A DNA stretch of 64,000 nucleotides from Salibacterium halotolerans (GTDB lineage Bacteria > Bacillota > Bacilli > Bacillales > Marinococcaceae): NCBI RefSeq assembly GCF_900115625.1, contig NZ_FOXD01000001.1, forward strand, positions 124,001 to 188,000. The letters are read 5' to 3'. Positions 35,299 through 44,388 of this stretch are shown here, piece by piece. Position 1 is the stretch's first letter, and each line of letters starts with the position of its first letter. Made by a program: the position numbers and the translations under genes. The notes beneath the pieces are model-generated. The model was given only the letters and a program-made list of their open reading frames with translations, was not told the origin of the DNA and ran no database searches.

Positions 35299-35502
35299 TT
35301 CAAGTTCCTCCCAAGGCTGCAGAATATGTCGAAACACGCATGTCTTTACCCTATACCATGAAAGTATGCCCGCGCAATGTGTATATTATGCGGTGAGCGC
35401 TGTTCTCCCGGTTCCTTTATGGATGTTTCTGGATGACGTCTTGTCATAGTGGCTTATCAAGTACATGCCATCGGTTTTTAGGGGATAAAGGATTTACCGC
35501 TC

Positions 35503-35530
35503 AAAAATGGTATAGACAACTATATTTTTG
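35503..35530 (+). promoter_or_regulatory. NagR (YvoA) dre-type operator of the nag operon
   Basis: AATGGTATAGACAACTATAT lies 50-75 bp before nagA and matches the known dre layout of NagR/YvoA in Bacillus. The same 24 bp (including the following TTTT) occurs in inverted orientation at 41145-41168 before the PTS operon. Confidence 0.85.
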
Positions 35531-35576
35531 GACGATATAATGTATGTATCAGATTAGATGAGAGGGAGGAAGCGGG

Positions 35577-36761
35577 ATGGAAGAGTTTATTCTCCGGGAT
35601 GTTACCGTTGTGAATCCGGATAGCACACAGGAGCATGCCTATGTATTGGTGAAAAACGGTGTGGTTACCGCCATTGGCAGAGACAGCAGTGCTGAAGAAG
35701 TCGTCACGGAAGCCACCGTACAAATAAAAGCTGAGCCGGATGATGTGCTTATACCGGGTATGATCGATGTGCATATCCACGGCACGAATCATGCCGATGT
35801 GATGGACGGCACACCAGAAGCCCTGACAGCCATTGCTGAAAACCTCCCGTCGGAAGGAACAACGTCTTTTCTTGCCACTACCATTACGCAGCACAAAGAT
35901 GTGATTACGAGGGCGCTTGAGAATGCAGCCACATTTGCCTTAAACCAGCCGGCTGGACGTTCGGAGATGCTCGGCATTCATCTTGAAGGTCCTTTTTTCA
36001 CCGCTGAAAAAGCGGGAGCCCAGCCAAAAGAATATGTAAGGCCGGCCGATACAGCGCTGTTTCAACAGTGGCAGCAGGTGGCCCGCGGCTTGATAAAATG
36101 GGTTTCACTTGCCCCTGAACAGGATCCGGACCATGCCCTGATCCGCTTTCTCCATCAAAACGGAATTGTAACGGCTGCCGCCCATTCCAATGCCGGACTG
36201 GAAGAAATAAATGAATCGGCAGAAAACGGCGTGTCCCATGTTACGCACCTTTTTAACGGCATGAGCGGTCTTCATCACCGCGATCCCGGCCTTGCCTCCG
36301 CCGCTTTGTTAAACCGTAGTCTTACCAATGAAATCATTGCCGACGGGGTGCACGTGCATCCCTCGATGGTGGATATGGCTTTTCGGATGAAGGGGGCGGC
36401 GGGACTGCTGTTAATTACCGATTCCATCCGGGCGAAATGCCTTCAGAACGGCAGGTATGACCTGGGCGGGCAGACGGTGACTGTCGAAGGAAACAGGCCT
36501 TATCTGGAAGACGGCACGATTGCCGGAAGTATGCTGAAAATGAACGAAGCGTTGATAAATATAATGGCTTTCACGAATTGTTCATGGGAAGAAGCCGCTG
36601 CCATGGCTTCCCGAAATGCTGCGCGAAAGCTCGGCCTGTCCCGTAAAGGAGAAGTAAAAGAGGGCATGGATGCGGATATGGTGCTTCTTGACGGAAACCA
36701 GGAAGTCCGTCGGACCTGGTGCCGGGGAGTACCGGCTTATGAAAAAGGAAAGGAGGAATAA
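35577..36761 (+). CDS. nagA: N-acetylglucosamine-6-phosphate deacetylase
   Basis: 394 residues, amidohydrolase superfamily. Metal and substrate residues are in DVHIHGTNH, HLEGPFF, AAHSNAG, THLFNGMSGLHHR and DGVHVHP, with the catalytic Asp in LLITDSIRAK. It removes acetate from GlcNAc-6-P to give GlcN-6-P for NagB. The nagB start lies 1 bp after its stop, and nagR follows: the standard Bacillus nagABR operon under a NagR operator. Confidence 0.96.
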   Translation: MEEFILRDVTVVNPDSTQEHAYVLVKNGVVTAIGRDSSAEEVVTEATVQIKAEPDDVLIPGMIDVHIHGTNHADVMDGTPEALTAIAENLPSEGTTSFLATTITQHKDVITRALENAATFALNQPAGRSEMLGIHLEGPFFTAEKAGAQPKEYVRPADTALFQQWQQVARGLIKWVSLAPEQDPDHALIRFLHQNGIVTAAAHSNAGLEEINESAENGVSHVTHLFNGMSGLHHRDPGLASAALLNRSLTNEIIADGVHVHPSMVDMAFRMKGAAGLLLITDSIRAKCLQNGRYDLGGQTVTVEGNRPYLEDGTIAGSMLKMNEALINIMAFTNCSWEEAAAMASRNAARKLGLSRKGEVKEGMDADMVLLDGNQEVRRTWCRGVPAYEKGKEE

Positions 36762-36762
36762 G

Positions 36763-37527
36763 ATGGAAGTGATAGCGGTAAAAAACGAACAGGAAATGAG
36801 TGAAAAAGCAGCGTCGATCATCGCAGCACAAATAACCGACAATCCGGACATCGTACTGGGGCTGGCTACAGGCGGGACGCCGGAAGGAACGTACCGGGAA
36901 TGGATACGTAACGCCGCCGGCCTCCCTCTTTCCCGCCTCCAGACCTTTAATCTGGACGAATACGCCGGCCTCTCCCCGAATCACCCGAACAGTTACCACC
37001 GGTATATGGAAGAAAAGCTGTTCCGGCCGCTCGAACTGAGATCCGGCCAGACCCACCTGCCCAAAGGAGATGCTGATGACCTTCAGGCAGAAGCCCGCCG
37101 GTATGAACAAGACATACAGGAAGGCGGCGGGATCGACCTCCAGCTTCTCGGTATCGGTGAAAACGGTCATATCGGATTTAATGAGCCTGGTACTTCCTTT
37201 GATTCCCGGACCCATATTGTAAAGTTAAAGCCGTCCACCCGTGAGGCTAACGCCCGGTTTTTTGACGACAAAGAAGAGGTGCCGTATCATGCGGTGACGA
37301 TGGGAATCCAAACTATCATGGAAAGCCGCCATATTCTTCTTCTTGCTTCCGGGACCCGGAAACAAGAAGCCGTAACCAACCTGCTTGAAGGAAAAATAAA
37401 TGAGGATTTTCCTGCGTCCGTTCTTCAGAATCATCCATATGTTACAATAATAGCGGATGAAGCGGCTCTATCAGGTATTTCGTTCAACAAATGGATCTCT
37501 GAAGGAAGGGAGAGGGAAACGAGATGA
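36763..37527 (+). CDS. nagB: Glucosamine-6-phosphate deaminase
   Basis: About 254 residues from the ATG at 36763 following AAGGAGG. Active-site motifs are NLDEYAGL (catalytic Asp), GIGENGHIGFNEPG (catalytic His and Glu) and LATGGTPEGTY (phosphate loop). It converts GlcN-6-P to fructose-6-P and ammonia. The stop overlaps the nagR start by ATGA. Confidence 0.96.
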   Translation: MEVIAVKNEQEMSEKAASIIAAQITDNPDIVLGLATGGTPEGTYREWIRNAAGLPLSRLQTFNLDEYAGLSPNHPNSYHRYMEEKLFRPLELRSGQTHLPKGDADDLQAEARRYEQDIQEGGGIDLQLLGIGENGHIGFNEPGTSFDSRTHIVKLKPSTREANARFFDDKEEVPYHAVTMGIQTIMESRHILLLASGTRKQEAVTNLLEGKINEDFPASVLQNHPYVTIIADEAALSGISFNKWISEGRERETR

Positions 37528-38255
37528 TTGATAAAAACTCACCCCTGCCGATATATTATCAAATACAGGAAATGATACGTAAAAAAATAGAAACCGGTCA
37601 GTGGCAGCCCGGAGATATGCTGCCGTCTGAGCGGATTTTTTCCGAAGACTTTGATGTGAGCCGTATGACCGTGCGTCAGGCAGTGACAGAGCTCGCCAAC
37701 GAAGGGGTGCTCATGAGGGAAAAGGGCAAAGGCACCTTTGTCGCTGAACCGAAAATAGAGCAGCCGCTGCAGGGGCTGACCAGTTTCACCGAAGATATGA
37801 AAGCACGCGGGCTTGAACCTGGAAGTACATTGATTCAGTACCGCCTTCGCACGGCGCCGGGGAAAGTAGCGGAAGCTCTGCAGACCGAAGTCGAAACCGA
37901 GGTGTATGAAATCAAGCGGGTGCGCCTCGCGGACGACGTCCCGATGGCGTACGAAACCACCTTTATCAACCTGGAGCTTGCCGGTGACATACCGGAAGAC
38001 GTGGAAAACCGATCGATTTACTCCTTTCTCGAACAAGAGAGAGGGCTGAAAATCGGGGACGGCGAGCAGACATTTGAAGCATCGCTTGCCAACACCGAAG
38101 AGGCGGATAAACTGGCTATCGAAGAAGGAGCCCCGGTGCTGTTGATTCAACGCATCACCTACCTCGAAGACGGAACACCGCTTGAGTACGTAAAGTCCGC
38201 TTACCGCGGGGACCGCTATAAATTCAATATCAAAACAAAGCGTTTTACTAAATAA
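37524..38255 (+). CDS. nagR: GntR/HutC-family repressor NagR (YvoA)
   Basis: 243 residues: an N-terminal GntR winged helix (LPSERIFSEDFDVSRMTVRQAVTELANEGV, MREKGKGTFV) and a C-terminal UTRA effector domain (YEIKRVRLADDVPMAYETTFINL, RITYLEDGTPLEYVKSAYRGDRY). In Bacillus this protein represses nag genes until GlcN-6-P or GlcNAc-6-P binds. Two identical candidate operators are seen in the window, at nagA and at the PTS operon. Confidence 0.94.
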   Translation: MIDKNSPLPIYYQIQEMIRKKIETGQWQPGDMLPSERIFSEDFDVSRMTVRQAVTELANEGVLMREKGKGTFVAEPKIEQPLQGLTSFTEDMKARGLEPGSTLIQYRLRTAPGKVAEALQTEVETEVYEIKRVRLADDVPMAYETTFINLELAGDIPEDVENRSIYSFLEQERGLKIGDGEQTFEASLANTEEADKLAIEEGAPVLLIQRITYLEDGTPLEYVKSAYRGDRYKFNIKTKRFTK

Positions 38256-38282
38256 ACTTTTTTGAACTGAAGATGATAAAAT

Positions 38283-38324
38283 AAAAAAGCAGGAAGTGTC
38301 GATTAGACACTTCCTGCATTTTTT
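38283..38324. terminator. Bidirectional terminator between nagR and the PTS operon
   Basis: A 13-14-bp perfect stem (GCAGGAAGTGTC / GACACTTCCTGC) flanked by A6 and T6, serving both convergent operons. Confidence 0.92.
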
Positions 38325-39060
38325 AAAATTTGTAATGTATAGTATCTTTGTACTTTTCGTACAATTGACGATTCAATTGATCTCCGCCATCCAAGTTAGC
38401 GCTGTAAAATATAGGTGGGTAGTTCACTCCTTCTTCCACTAATTTATTTACTACTTCTGCTACAATAGTATTAACTATCGTCGCACCCACTACTGTGGAG
38501 GAAGGAGAAACTCTTTGATCCAAACCACTTACTTCGCATACAGCATCGCCTGTATGACCATGATTATCAATAACAATGTCAACGATTTGATAAAGATTTT
38601 GACCTGAAGAGTGTCTTGAAGAGACACTTTTCGAATATTCGAGATTGGTTATACCAATAGTTTTAACTCCTTTTTTTCCAGCATCGATTGCTAAATCTAT
38701 AGTGGAAGAATTTCGTCCTGAGACGGAGTGAAGGATTAAAACATCATTTTTTGAGTAGTGTGTCTTTTCCCCCAATATCTGTCCGTAACCTTCCAGCCTT
38801 TCCATCCTGCTTGTATGAGTGATTGGTTCAGTATCCAACATCAATTCTTTACCGAATATGGGATTCAGATTAATTAATCCCCCTGCCCGGTAGAAAAGTT
38901 CTTGCGTTAATATGCCGGCATGACTGGCACCAAATGAAAATAAAGCATTTTTATTTAATATGGCGTTCGATAATACTGTGACTGCTTCTTCAATATTTGA
39001 TCTTTCCTGATTTTCAACTGTGTTCAAAATTTTCTTTATTTCATCAAAGTACTGAAACAT
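38323..39060 (-). CDS. SIS-domain phosphosugar protein (UPF0309 type)
   Basis: 245 residues with one sugar-isomerase (SIS) fold: FSFGASHAGILTQELFYRAGG near the N-terminus, and LILHSVSGRNSSTIDLAI, the Ser-rich phosphosugar site. UPF0309 members are thought to be phosphosugar isomerases or etherases, with substrate unknown. It is the last gene of an EIIA-EIIB-EIIC-SIS operon and overlaps the EIIC stop by 1 bp. Sharing the NagR operator, it probably handles an amino-sugar phosphate delivered by the PTS. The operon is visibly more AT-rich than nagABR. Confidence 0.8.
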   Translation of the reverse strand: MFQYFDEIKKILNTVENQERSNIEEAVTVLSNAILNKNALFSFGASHAGILTQELFYRAGGLINLNPIFGKELMLDTEPITHTSRMERLEGYGQILGEKTHYSKNDVLILHSVSGRNSSTIDLAIDAGKKGVKTIGITNLEYSKSVSSRHSSGQNLYQIVDIVIDNHGHTGDAVCEVSGLDQRVSPSSTVVGATIVNTIVAEVVNKLVEEGVNYPPIFYSANLDGGDQLNRQLYEKYKDTIHYKF

Positions 39061-40325
39061 TACATAAACACTCCTGCAAATAAGTCAGCTATCCATTTTG
39101 CAATAGTTCCAAATAGAGATAAATCGTTCCCTCCGAAAACCAAAATCCAATTCTGAATTGTACCGCTGTAGATACTTGCTGAAATACTAACTAATAGGAC
39201 CATGACAAAGGCTGATACTATGGTGCCTGCAACAGCCCCTTTTATTCCACCTTGTCCTTCTCCAACTACAGCTGCACCTCCCATTTCAAAGAATGAAGTG
39301 ACGACGAGAGGAATCAACACAACACCAAAAACATTAAAAGAGTTGGCAATTACAATGAGAACAGTTGAAGTGCTCATAGCTATAAGAAAACCTATTATGA
39401 CCGCATTTGGACGAAAATTAAACAAGATGGGAACATCAAATGCGGGTTTGGAACCAGGAATAAGCTTTTCAGATATCCCTTGAAATGCAGGGATAATTTG
39501 ATTAATCAGCAGGCGTACACCATATAACATAATCAGAAGTCCTGCACCGAATGTAAGACCTTGATTAACTCCAAGTATAATGGCATTTTGTCCGTCAGCA
39601 AGAATATCTGGAATAATTACTGCCACTACCAAATACATAGCGACAATAACAATAGCACCAGTTACCGAAATTTCTCTGAAAAACGATAGACTCTTTGGAA
39701 CATTGATATTTTCAGTTGAGTTTTCTTTATTTCCAACTCGTTTTGCAACTTCACCTGAAATAATACTTAAAATGCCGGTGGGATGGCCAATTAAAAAGGA
39801 GTCATCTTCTGTAACTGCCCAAACGTACTTTCTCATAATCCACGGCATGAATGACCAATATAGAGCTGAGAATAATGCTCCAAAAACTACCAAGTATACA
39901 CCGGAAAGATCTGCTTCTACCCCAGCGGCAATAAATATGAAAGGAAACCACCATAACATATGTCCTGTTAAGAATATTGTTTTCACTTTTGTAAATCTTG
40001 CAATTAATAAATGAAAAATCAACCCAATAAACATGGCCAGCCCTACATCCCCGCCATAACTGGTTGTGAACGTTTGCTCATTCAAAGCGTCAGGTACAGA
40101 CTCATTGCCGGTTATAGCTTCTTGAAAAGCTGTGTTAATTGGTGAGATAGTTCCGGTGATCAGTCCAACACCAGTATCTAAAATCAACATACCAAATGCT
40201 GCAATAAAAGCCCCTTTAACAATATCGGCAATATTTTTTCTTTGAACAATAAGACCAAGAGCGGCAATCAGGCCAAGCAGAACAGGAGGATTTCTTAAAA
40301 TATTCTCAGTGATAAACGCCATCAT
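39060..40325 (-). CDS. PTS EIIC, SgaT/UlaA (ascorbate-type) family
   Basis: 421 residues with about 10-11 TM segments. The features match the SgaT/UlaA superfamily: DTGVGLITGTISPINTAFQ near the N-terminus, then HMLWWFPFIF and FEMGGAAVVGEGQGGIKGA. It forms the membrane channel that couples sugar uptake to phosphorylation by the EIIB encoded 1 bp upstream. By context the substrate is more likely an amino sugar or derivative than ascorbate. Confidence 0.88.
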   Translation of the reverse strand: MMAFITENILRNPPVLLGLIAALGLIVQRKNIADIVKGAFIAAFGMLILDTGVGLITGTISPINTAFQEAITGNESVPDALNEQTFTTSYGGDVGLAMFIGLIFHLLIARFTKVKTIFLTGHMLWWFPFIFIAAGVEADLSGVYLVVFGALFSALYWSFMPWIMRKYVWAVTEDDSFLIGHPTGILSIISGEVAKRVGNKENSTENINVPKSLSFFREISVTGAIVIVAMYLVVAVIIPDILADGQNAIILGVNQGLTFGAGLLIMLYGVRLLINQIIPAFQGISEKLIPGSKPAFDVPILFNFRPNAVIIGFLIAMSTSTVLIVIANSFNVFGVVLIPLVVTSFFEMGGAAVVGEGQGGIKGAVAGTIVSAFVMVLLVSISASIYSGTIQNWILVFGGNDLSLFGTIAKWIADLFAGVFM

Positions 40326-40326
40326 G

Positions 40327-40614
40327 TTAGTTCCCCCTATTCTCTAGAAGTTGATCAAGAGACTGACCAACCTCTTCCTTATCCATATAACGTTTAATGG
40401 GAAAAACAGGACATTTCATGCTGTTTTCCAGTTCTTCAGCCAGTTCATGACTTGTGAATACGGCATCAACATTAGCCCCTTTTGCTGAACTTAAATCTGT
40501 ATTCTCTACTTCACAACCAATATTTCTATCTTTGCATGCTTTCTCAATACTGAGCTTCAACACCATAGAAGATCCTACACCAAACCCACATACAGCCAAA
40601 AATTTCATTTTCAT
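40327..40614 (-). CDS. PTS EIIB, SgaB/UlaB-like
   Basis: 95 residues with the phospho-Cys motif AVCGFGVGSSMVLKL at the N-terminus, the arrangement of lactose/ascorbate-type EIIB proteins. It receives phosphate from the EIIA encoded upstream and passes it to the sugar in EIIC. A good AAAAGGGAGG site lies before the ATG. Confidence 0.9.
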   Translation of the reverse strand: MKMKFLAVCGFGVGSSMVLKLSIEKACKDRNIGCEVENTDLSSAKGANVDAVFTSHELAEELENSMKCPVFPIKRYMDKEEVGQSLDQLLENRGN

Positions 40615-40622
40615 CCTCCCTT

Positions 40623-41045
40623 TTAAAGTAATTCGTAAATTTTATCTAATGACCCTTCCATAAATATCTTATAATTTTCTTCTTCCATTAATATCTCCGA
40701 AATCTCAGATAAAGCACTTAAGTGAGAGGTGGAATCTATAGCTGCCAAAACCAAAAATACTTTAACTTGATTTCCTTTAAGATCAACTGGATTATCTAAA
40801 GTCAACAATGACATTCCCATGGAATAGACTCCTTCACCAGGCTTAGCGTGAGGTAATGCAAAACAATCGGCTAATACAATATATGGGCCATTTTCATGTA
40901 CACTTTCTATCATGCTGCTGATATACTCTTCTTCGATTATTTTCTTTTTTAACAGTGGTTGACCAGCAATAGCTATTGCTGCTTCCCAACTACTTACTTC
41001 TGAGAAATTTTGGAGATTTTCCCTTGGTAATAATTCTTTCAACAT
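40623..41045 (-). CDS. PTS EIIA, mannitol/fructose (type 2) family
   Basis: About 140 residues from the ATG at 41045 (GGGAGGGAT upstream). A longer start ten codons earlier would place the ribosome site inside the gene. The phosphorylated His is in DCFALPHAKPGEGV. It is the first gene of the PTS operon. The upstream region contains the same 24-bp operator as nagA. Confidence 0.92.
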   Translation of the reverse strand: MLKELLPRENLQNFSEVSSWEAAIAIAGQPLLKKKIIEEEYISSMIESVHENGPYIVLADCFALPHAKPGEGVYSMGMSLLTLDNPVDLKGNQVKVFLVLAAIDSTSHLSALSEISEILMEEENYKIFMEGSLDKIYELL

Positions 41046-41144
41046 AAAGCATCCCTCCCTTTTTGCAGATTTCATACTGAAGCGCCTACAATTTTTTAAA
41101 CAATCAAAAATAATATTAATCTTAGAGACAATAGTACCACTTAA

Positions 41145-41168
41145 AAATATAGTTGTCTATACCATTAT
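41145..41168 (-). promoter_or_regulatory. NagR (YvoA) dre-type operator of the PTS operon
   Basis: On the minus strand this reads AATGGTATAGACAACTATAT plus TTTT, identical over 24 bp to the site before nagA at 35507. It lies about 100 bp upstream of the EIIA start. Confidence 0.85.
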
Positions 41169-41244
41169 TAATTGATGTATGTAATGTTTTTATCAAATAT
41201 CATGTTGTTTCATCTTAATTACTAATAATATCAAGATATAATAA

Positions 41245-42596
41245 CTCTAAAGTCGCATAATACATAGAAAAAAATTCCATACGTGTTCATGAAAAGACAG
41301 AACCTCCAAATCTGTTCATGCGATGGATGCGCCAACAAACACGCACACAGAGGGGTTCTGTCGTATGTTTACTGTAGCACAGTCATCATCTATCGACAAT
41401 TTCTTAAATCATGTGAATGTGTCTCTCCATGTACCAAAACCGGCATACCGGCATTTTTCCCACCTCCTGCAGGGGATGATTCAAGAGCGGCGGAATGGAA
41501 GTATGACGGTACTACGGAACAGCAGTTTCTGGCACCGCCACCTCACATCTGTAACGCGATTTTTTCAATATGGGCAGTGGAACGATCAGGGCGTACAGCG
41601 AAAGCTGCAGAGGTCTATCTATCAACAGGTTCAGCAGATGTCCTCTTCCGAGGATCCCTTGATAGTTATTATCGATGACAGCATCTGTCCGAAAACCAAG
41701 CCTTCGTCACAGGCTTTGGAACCGACAGAAGGAGCTTCCTATCCCTTTGATCACAAACAGGGAAAACCTATTTACGCTCATCAGTGGGTAACGACGATGA
41801 TAGGAGCCCGCGGCTCCTTTCTACCCTTTGCCATGACGCCTTATGTAAAAGAAGAGTATTCGAAACTTGATATGGCCCAGCACCATATGGATCAAATACC
41901 GGACGGCACGCGGGACGTCTATGTCCTGACAGACAGCTGGTATGCTGCCACATCCCTGATGGCCTACATTCAAGAACGTGGATGGCATTTCATCGGAGGT
42001 CTGAAAAGCAACCGTGTTCTGCTGAATGACCGCGTTTCTCAACCCGTCAGGGAGTGGGCCCAACAAAAGGAAGACCAAACATCCTGCATCGTCACCGTAG
42101 GAGACGCTTCCTACTACGTTCATCGCTATGACGGAGCACTGAAAGGCGGGCTAAAGGGAACGGTGCTGGCGTGCCGGCCTACGAACACAGCAGCCAGCGA
42201 ATCATCGGTTCGCTATTTCTTCTGTACAGATTCCAGCTTAACCGCCCAAAAGATCCTGCATTTCTACGCTGAACGCTGGAACATCGAAACCTTTTTTCAG
42301 GAAACGAAGGACAAACTTCATATGGGGGATTACAGGCTGCGATCCCTTTTTGCTATCAAGCGTTACATGCTAATGCTTTAACTTGCCTACACGTTCATCA
42401 TGCAGCATTAGCAGCAAGGATTCACTACAGGATATTCGCCGTTCTCTCCTGTTCTATGTTTATCAGAAAGTCCAAAAGGACGTGTCCCTGCAGTCTCTTG
42501 AAAAAGAGTTGATGATTGCTTGAGGAGATATGCAAGCTTCAAAGTAAAATATTCATTCTATTGGATATTCCTGTCACTGATTATGCGACTTTAGAG
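41245..42596 (+). mobile_element. IS element, left copy (IS4/IS701-like), decayed
   Basis: Perfect 17-bp terminal inverted repeats CTCTAAAGTCGCATAAT (41245-41261) and its complement (42580-42596) bound about 1.35 kb holding one transposase gene. No target-site duplication is obvious. A second, shorter copy of the same element lies at 46450-47610 in the same orientation, and the glycocin locus sits between them. Confidence 0.88.
41365..42523 (+). pseudogene. DDE transposase of the left IS copy, C-terminus broken
   Basis: The intact frame to 42381 encodes about 340 residues. First DDE Asp is in VIIDDSICPK, the second in VLTDSWYAA, and the Glu in FYAERWNIETFFQETKDKL (Y-R-E-K signature). After LML a stop occurs. 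The residual C-terminus LAYTFIMQH lies past that stop, is followed by another stop, and then continues in another frame (RRSLLFYVYQKVQKDVSLQ) to a TGA at 42523. The element has probably lost its own transposition activity. Confidence 0.8.
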
Positions 42597-42600
42597 ACGA

Positions 42601-42644
42601 AACCTTATTCAGACAATAACGCTTTTTATCACAGGTTCAGATAA
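42601..42644 (+). repeat. 44-bp direct repeat flanking the accessory block, left copy
   Basis: Begins AACCTTATTCAGACAATAAC and ends CACAGGTTCAGATAA. A copy with about 35 of 44 identical positions is at 49723-49766, beyond the IS1380 remnant. The pair brackets the glycocin locus, the right IS and the IS1380 pseudogene. Confidence 0.6.
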
Positions 42645-42734
42645 TTATATGATGTTTTATTTTTATGAATTTGTGGTAAATATTTTAACATAGATAATTT
42701 TCTATTAAAATTGAATTTGTTAGGAGGTTTATTA

Positions 42735-42941
42735 GTGAGTAAATCCAAAGCGCTACTGAAGGAATTGAAGGAGGACGTTGATCTACAAGATATTAATGGC
42801 GGAAGCTGTACATGGTATGATGTTTATTCTGAAACAATGAATGCTATGTATTCTTGTCATATGGGACGCTTATGTGGAGAGTCTGATAATTCAGGTTCGA
42901 GTGGTGGTAGAGGTCACCCGTGCGCATCTATTTCTGGTTAA
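42735..42941 (+). CDS. Glycocin-type bacteriocin precursor peptide (double-glycine leader)
   Basis: 68 residues from a GTG behind TAGGAGG. The leader MSKSKALLKELKEDVDLQDI ends in NGG, the C39-peptidase cleavage site, and resembles the glycocin F leader. The predicted 45-residue core begins SCTWYDVYSETM and contains four Cys (core positions 2, 18, 24, 40) and a Gly/Ser-rich loop DNSGSSGGRG. Next genes encode a SunS-like S/O-glycosyltransferase and a C39 ABC exporter, so the core is expected to be glycosylated, disulfide-bonded and exported. With four Cys all could be in disulfides and sugar could go on Ser/Thr, as in enterocin F4-9, but that is inference. Confidence 0.85.
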   Translation: MSKSKALLKELKEDVDLQDINGGSCTWYDVYSETMNAMYSCHMGRLCGESDNSGSSGGRGHPCASISG

Positions 42942-42947
42942 TAAAGT

Positions 42948-42984
42948 AGGCAAGTAAGGCTATTTATTATAGCCTTACTTGCCT
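42948..42984 (+). terminator. Attenuating hairpin between precursor and glycosyltransferase
   Basis: A perfect 14-bp stem (AGGCAAGTAAGGCT / AGCCTTACTTGCCT, 9-nt loop) starts 7 bp after the precursor stop. There is no long T-run, so partial read-through is expected, keeping precursor transcript in excess of the processing genes. Confidence 0.7.
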
Positions 42985-43003
42985 CATTCAAGGAGGTATT
43001 GGT

Positions 43004-44386
43004 TTGAACGATGCAAGGGCCGTTTGGTATAATCAGTCTTTCCTGTCACAGCTACGAACAACGCTGTATAAAAAATTAGGTGATTTCGATGAGTTGGGAC
43101 TAATTGATTATCGTTTGCATATGCTTTCTAAGATTACAATCACCCCAGATTTTTGGGAGGAAATCGTAGATGTCAATGACTATTCTGTTTCAATCTACGA
43201 CTCTTTAGAAGAAGTAAAAAAATCATTGAAGGTGCACCTTTGCACAAAAGACGAATTTACTACAGCGATTGTGCTAACATATAACGAAGACCGATGCATT
43301 AGAAGATGTATACATAGTCTTCGTGATGAAGTTGATGAGATTATCGTTATCGACACTGGTTCAACAGATGAGACATTATCAATAATTGGTCAATTAAATG
43401 AAGGACATATTAAAGTATTACAAACTACTTGGGAAGAAGATTTTTCTAAATTAAGAAATCTTGGTATCGATGAATCGAACGATGGCTGGCTTTTTTTTAT
43501 TGATGCTGATGAGTGGTTAAATTCTAACGAGAAATACTTGTTAAAAGAATTTTTGAGTTTATTTTCAACCTTTCCACTAAAATATCAATTGACACTATCC
43601 CCGCTCATTAAAGACAAAAATGAGGGTGATATTATGGGAGTAAAACGTATTTTCCATAAAAGAAGTGAAATACGTTTTTATGGAAAGGTGCATGAAGAAC
43701 CAAGAAGACACGGTGATGCCACACTGCAATCACAAGAAAATATTAACTTAAGACTCCCTATTTATCATGATGGCTATATGCCAGATATCTTAGAGGAAAA
43801 AAATAAAGCAGAGCGTAACCTCCGGCTGTTGTTCAAAATGCGGGAGATTGAATCTTATAATCCGAGATGGTTGTATTTTCTTATAAGAGAAGGCATGGAT
43901 ACGGTCTCATCTACGTACATAGAAACATTGTTCGATCAAGCATTTAACTATAGCAATGAAGAAAATTATAAAAGTCAGAAAAACTATACTATTCCACTCA
44001 TGCGTTTGCTCTTACGTTATAGGTTCAAGCAACAAAAATATGATATAGTTCAAGATGTTGCAAATCGTCTTAAGGGTTACCAACCTAAAGATAGTGATGC
44101 TGTTTTCTACTCGACTGTCGCTTATATATTTAAAATGAAAACAGAATTAAAAACTATGCTTGACGAGGTTATAAGTTTCCGAGAAAATCAACTTGATTTA
44201 GAATACGACGAGTTGCATTCGGAGGAACTTCGTATTGATACCGTAATCGCAATGCTTTTATTTGAGTGTGGAATGTATGAACAAGCAAATAAGTACTTTC
44301 AATTTTTGAAAGACGAGGGATTGCTTCCGTCCATAATAAATATGTATAAAAAAGCTTTAATGGACGTGGAGTATTTCAGAGGTTAA
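43004..44386 (+). CDS. SunS-like peptide glycosyltransferase (GT2 family)
   Basis: 460 residues from a TTG behind AAGGAGG. An N-terminal region (1-85) precedes a GT-A domain with AIVLTYNEDRCIRRCIHSL, the nucleotide-binding IDTGSTDETL and the metal-binding FFIDADEWL. RFYGKVHEEPRR and YHDGYMPDILEEK align with SunS of sublancin (FHGKVHEEP, YHNGYNP). The rest (about 260-460) is alpha-helical, TPR-like, as in SunS. It transfers a hexose or HexNAc from UDP-sugar to Cys or Ser/Thr of the precursor. It lies 2 bp from the exporter gene. Codon use is AT-rich. Confidence 0.9.
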   Translation: MNDARAVWYNQSFLSQLRTTLYKKLGDFDELGLIDYRLHMLSKITITPDFWEEIVDVNDYSVSIYDSLEEVKKSLKVHLCTKDEFTTAIVLTYNEDRCIRRCIHSLRDEVDEIIVIDTGSTDETLSIIGQLNEGHIKVLQTTWEEDFSKLRNLGIDESNDGWLFFIDADEWLNSNEKYLLKEFLSLFSTFPLKYQLTLSPLIKDKNEGDIMGVKRIFHKRSEIRFYGKVHEEPRRHGDATLQSQENINLRLPIYHDGYMPDILEEKNKAERNLRLLFKMREIESYNPRWLYFLIREGMDTVSSTYIETLFDQAFNYSNEENYKSQKNYTIPLMRLLLRYRFKQQKYDIVQDVANRLKGYQPKDSDAVFYSTVAYIFKMKTELKTMLDEVISFRENQLDLEYDELHSEELRIDTVIAMLLFECGMYEQANKYFQFLKDEGLLPSIINMYKKALMDVEYFRG

Positions 44387-44388
44387 AA

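Noticed and set aside
41365-42381. Active transposase in the left IS copy
   Set aside because: The conserved C-terminal segment continues past a stop and then in a different frame, so the protein is truncated.
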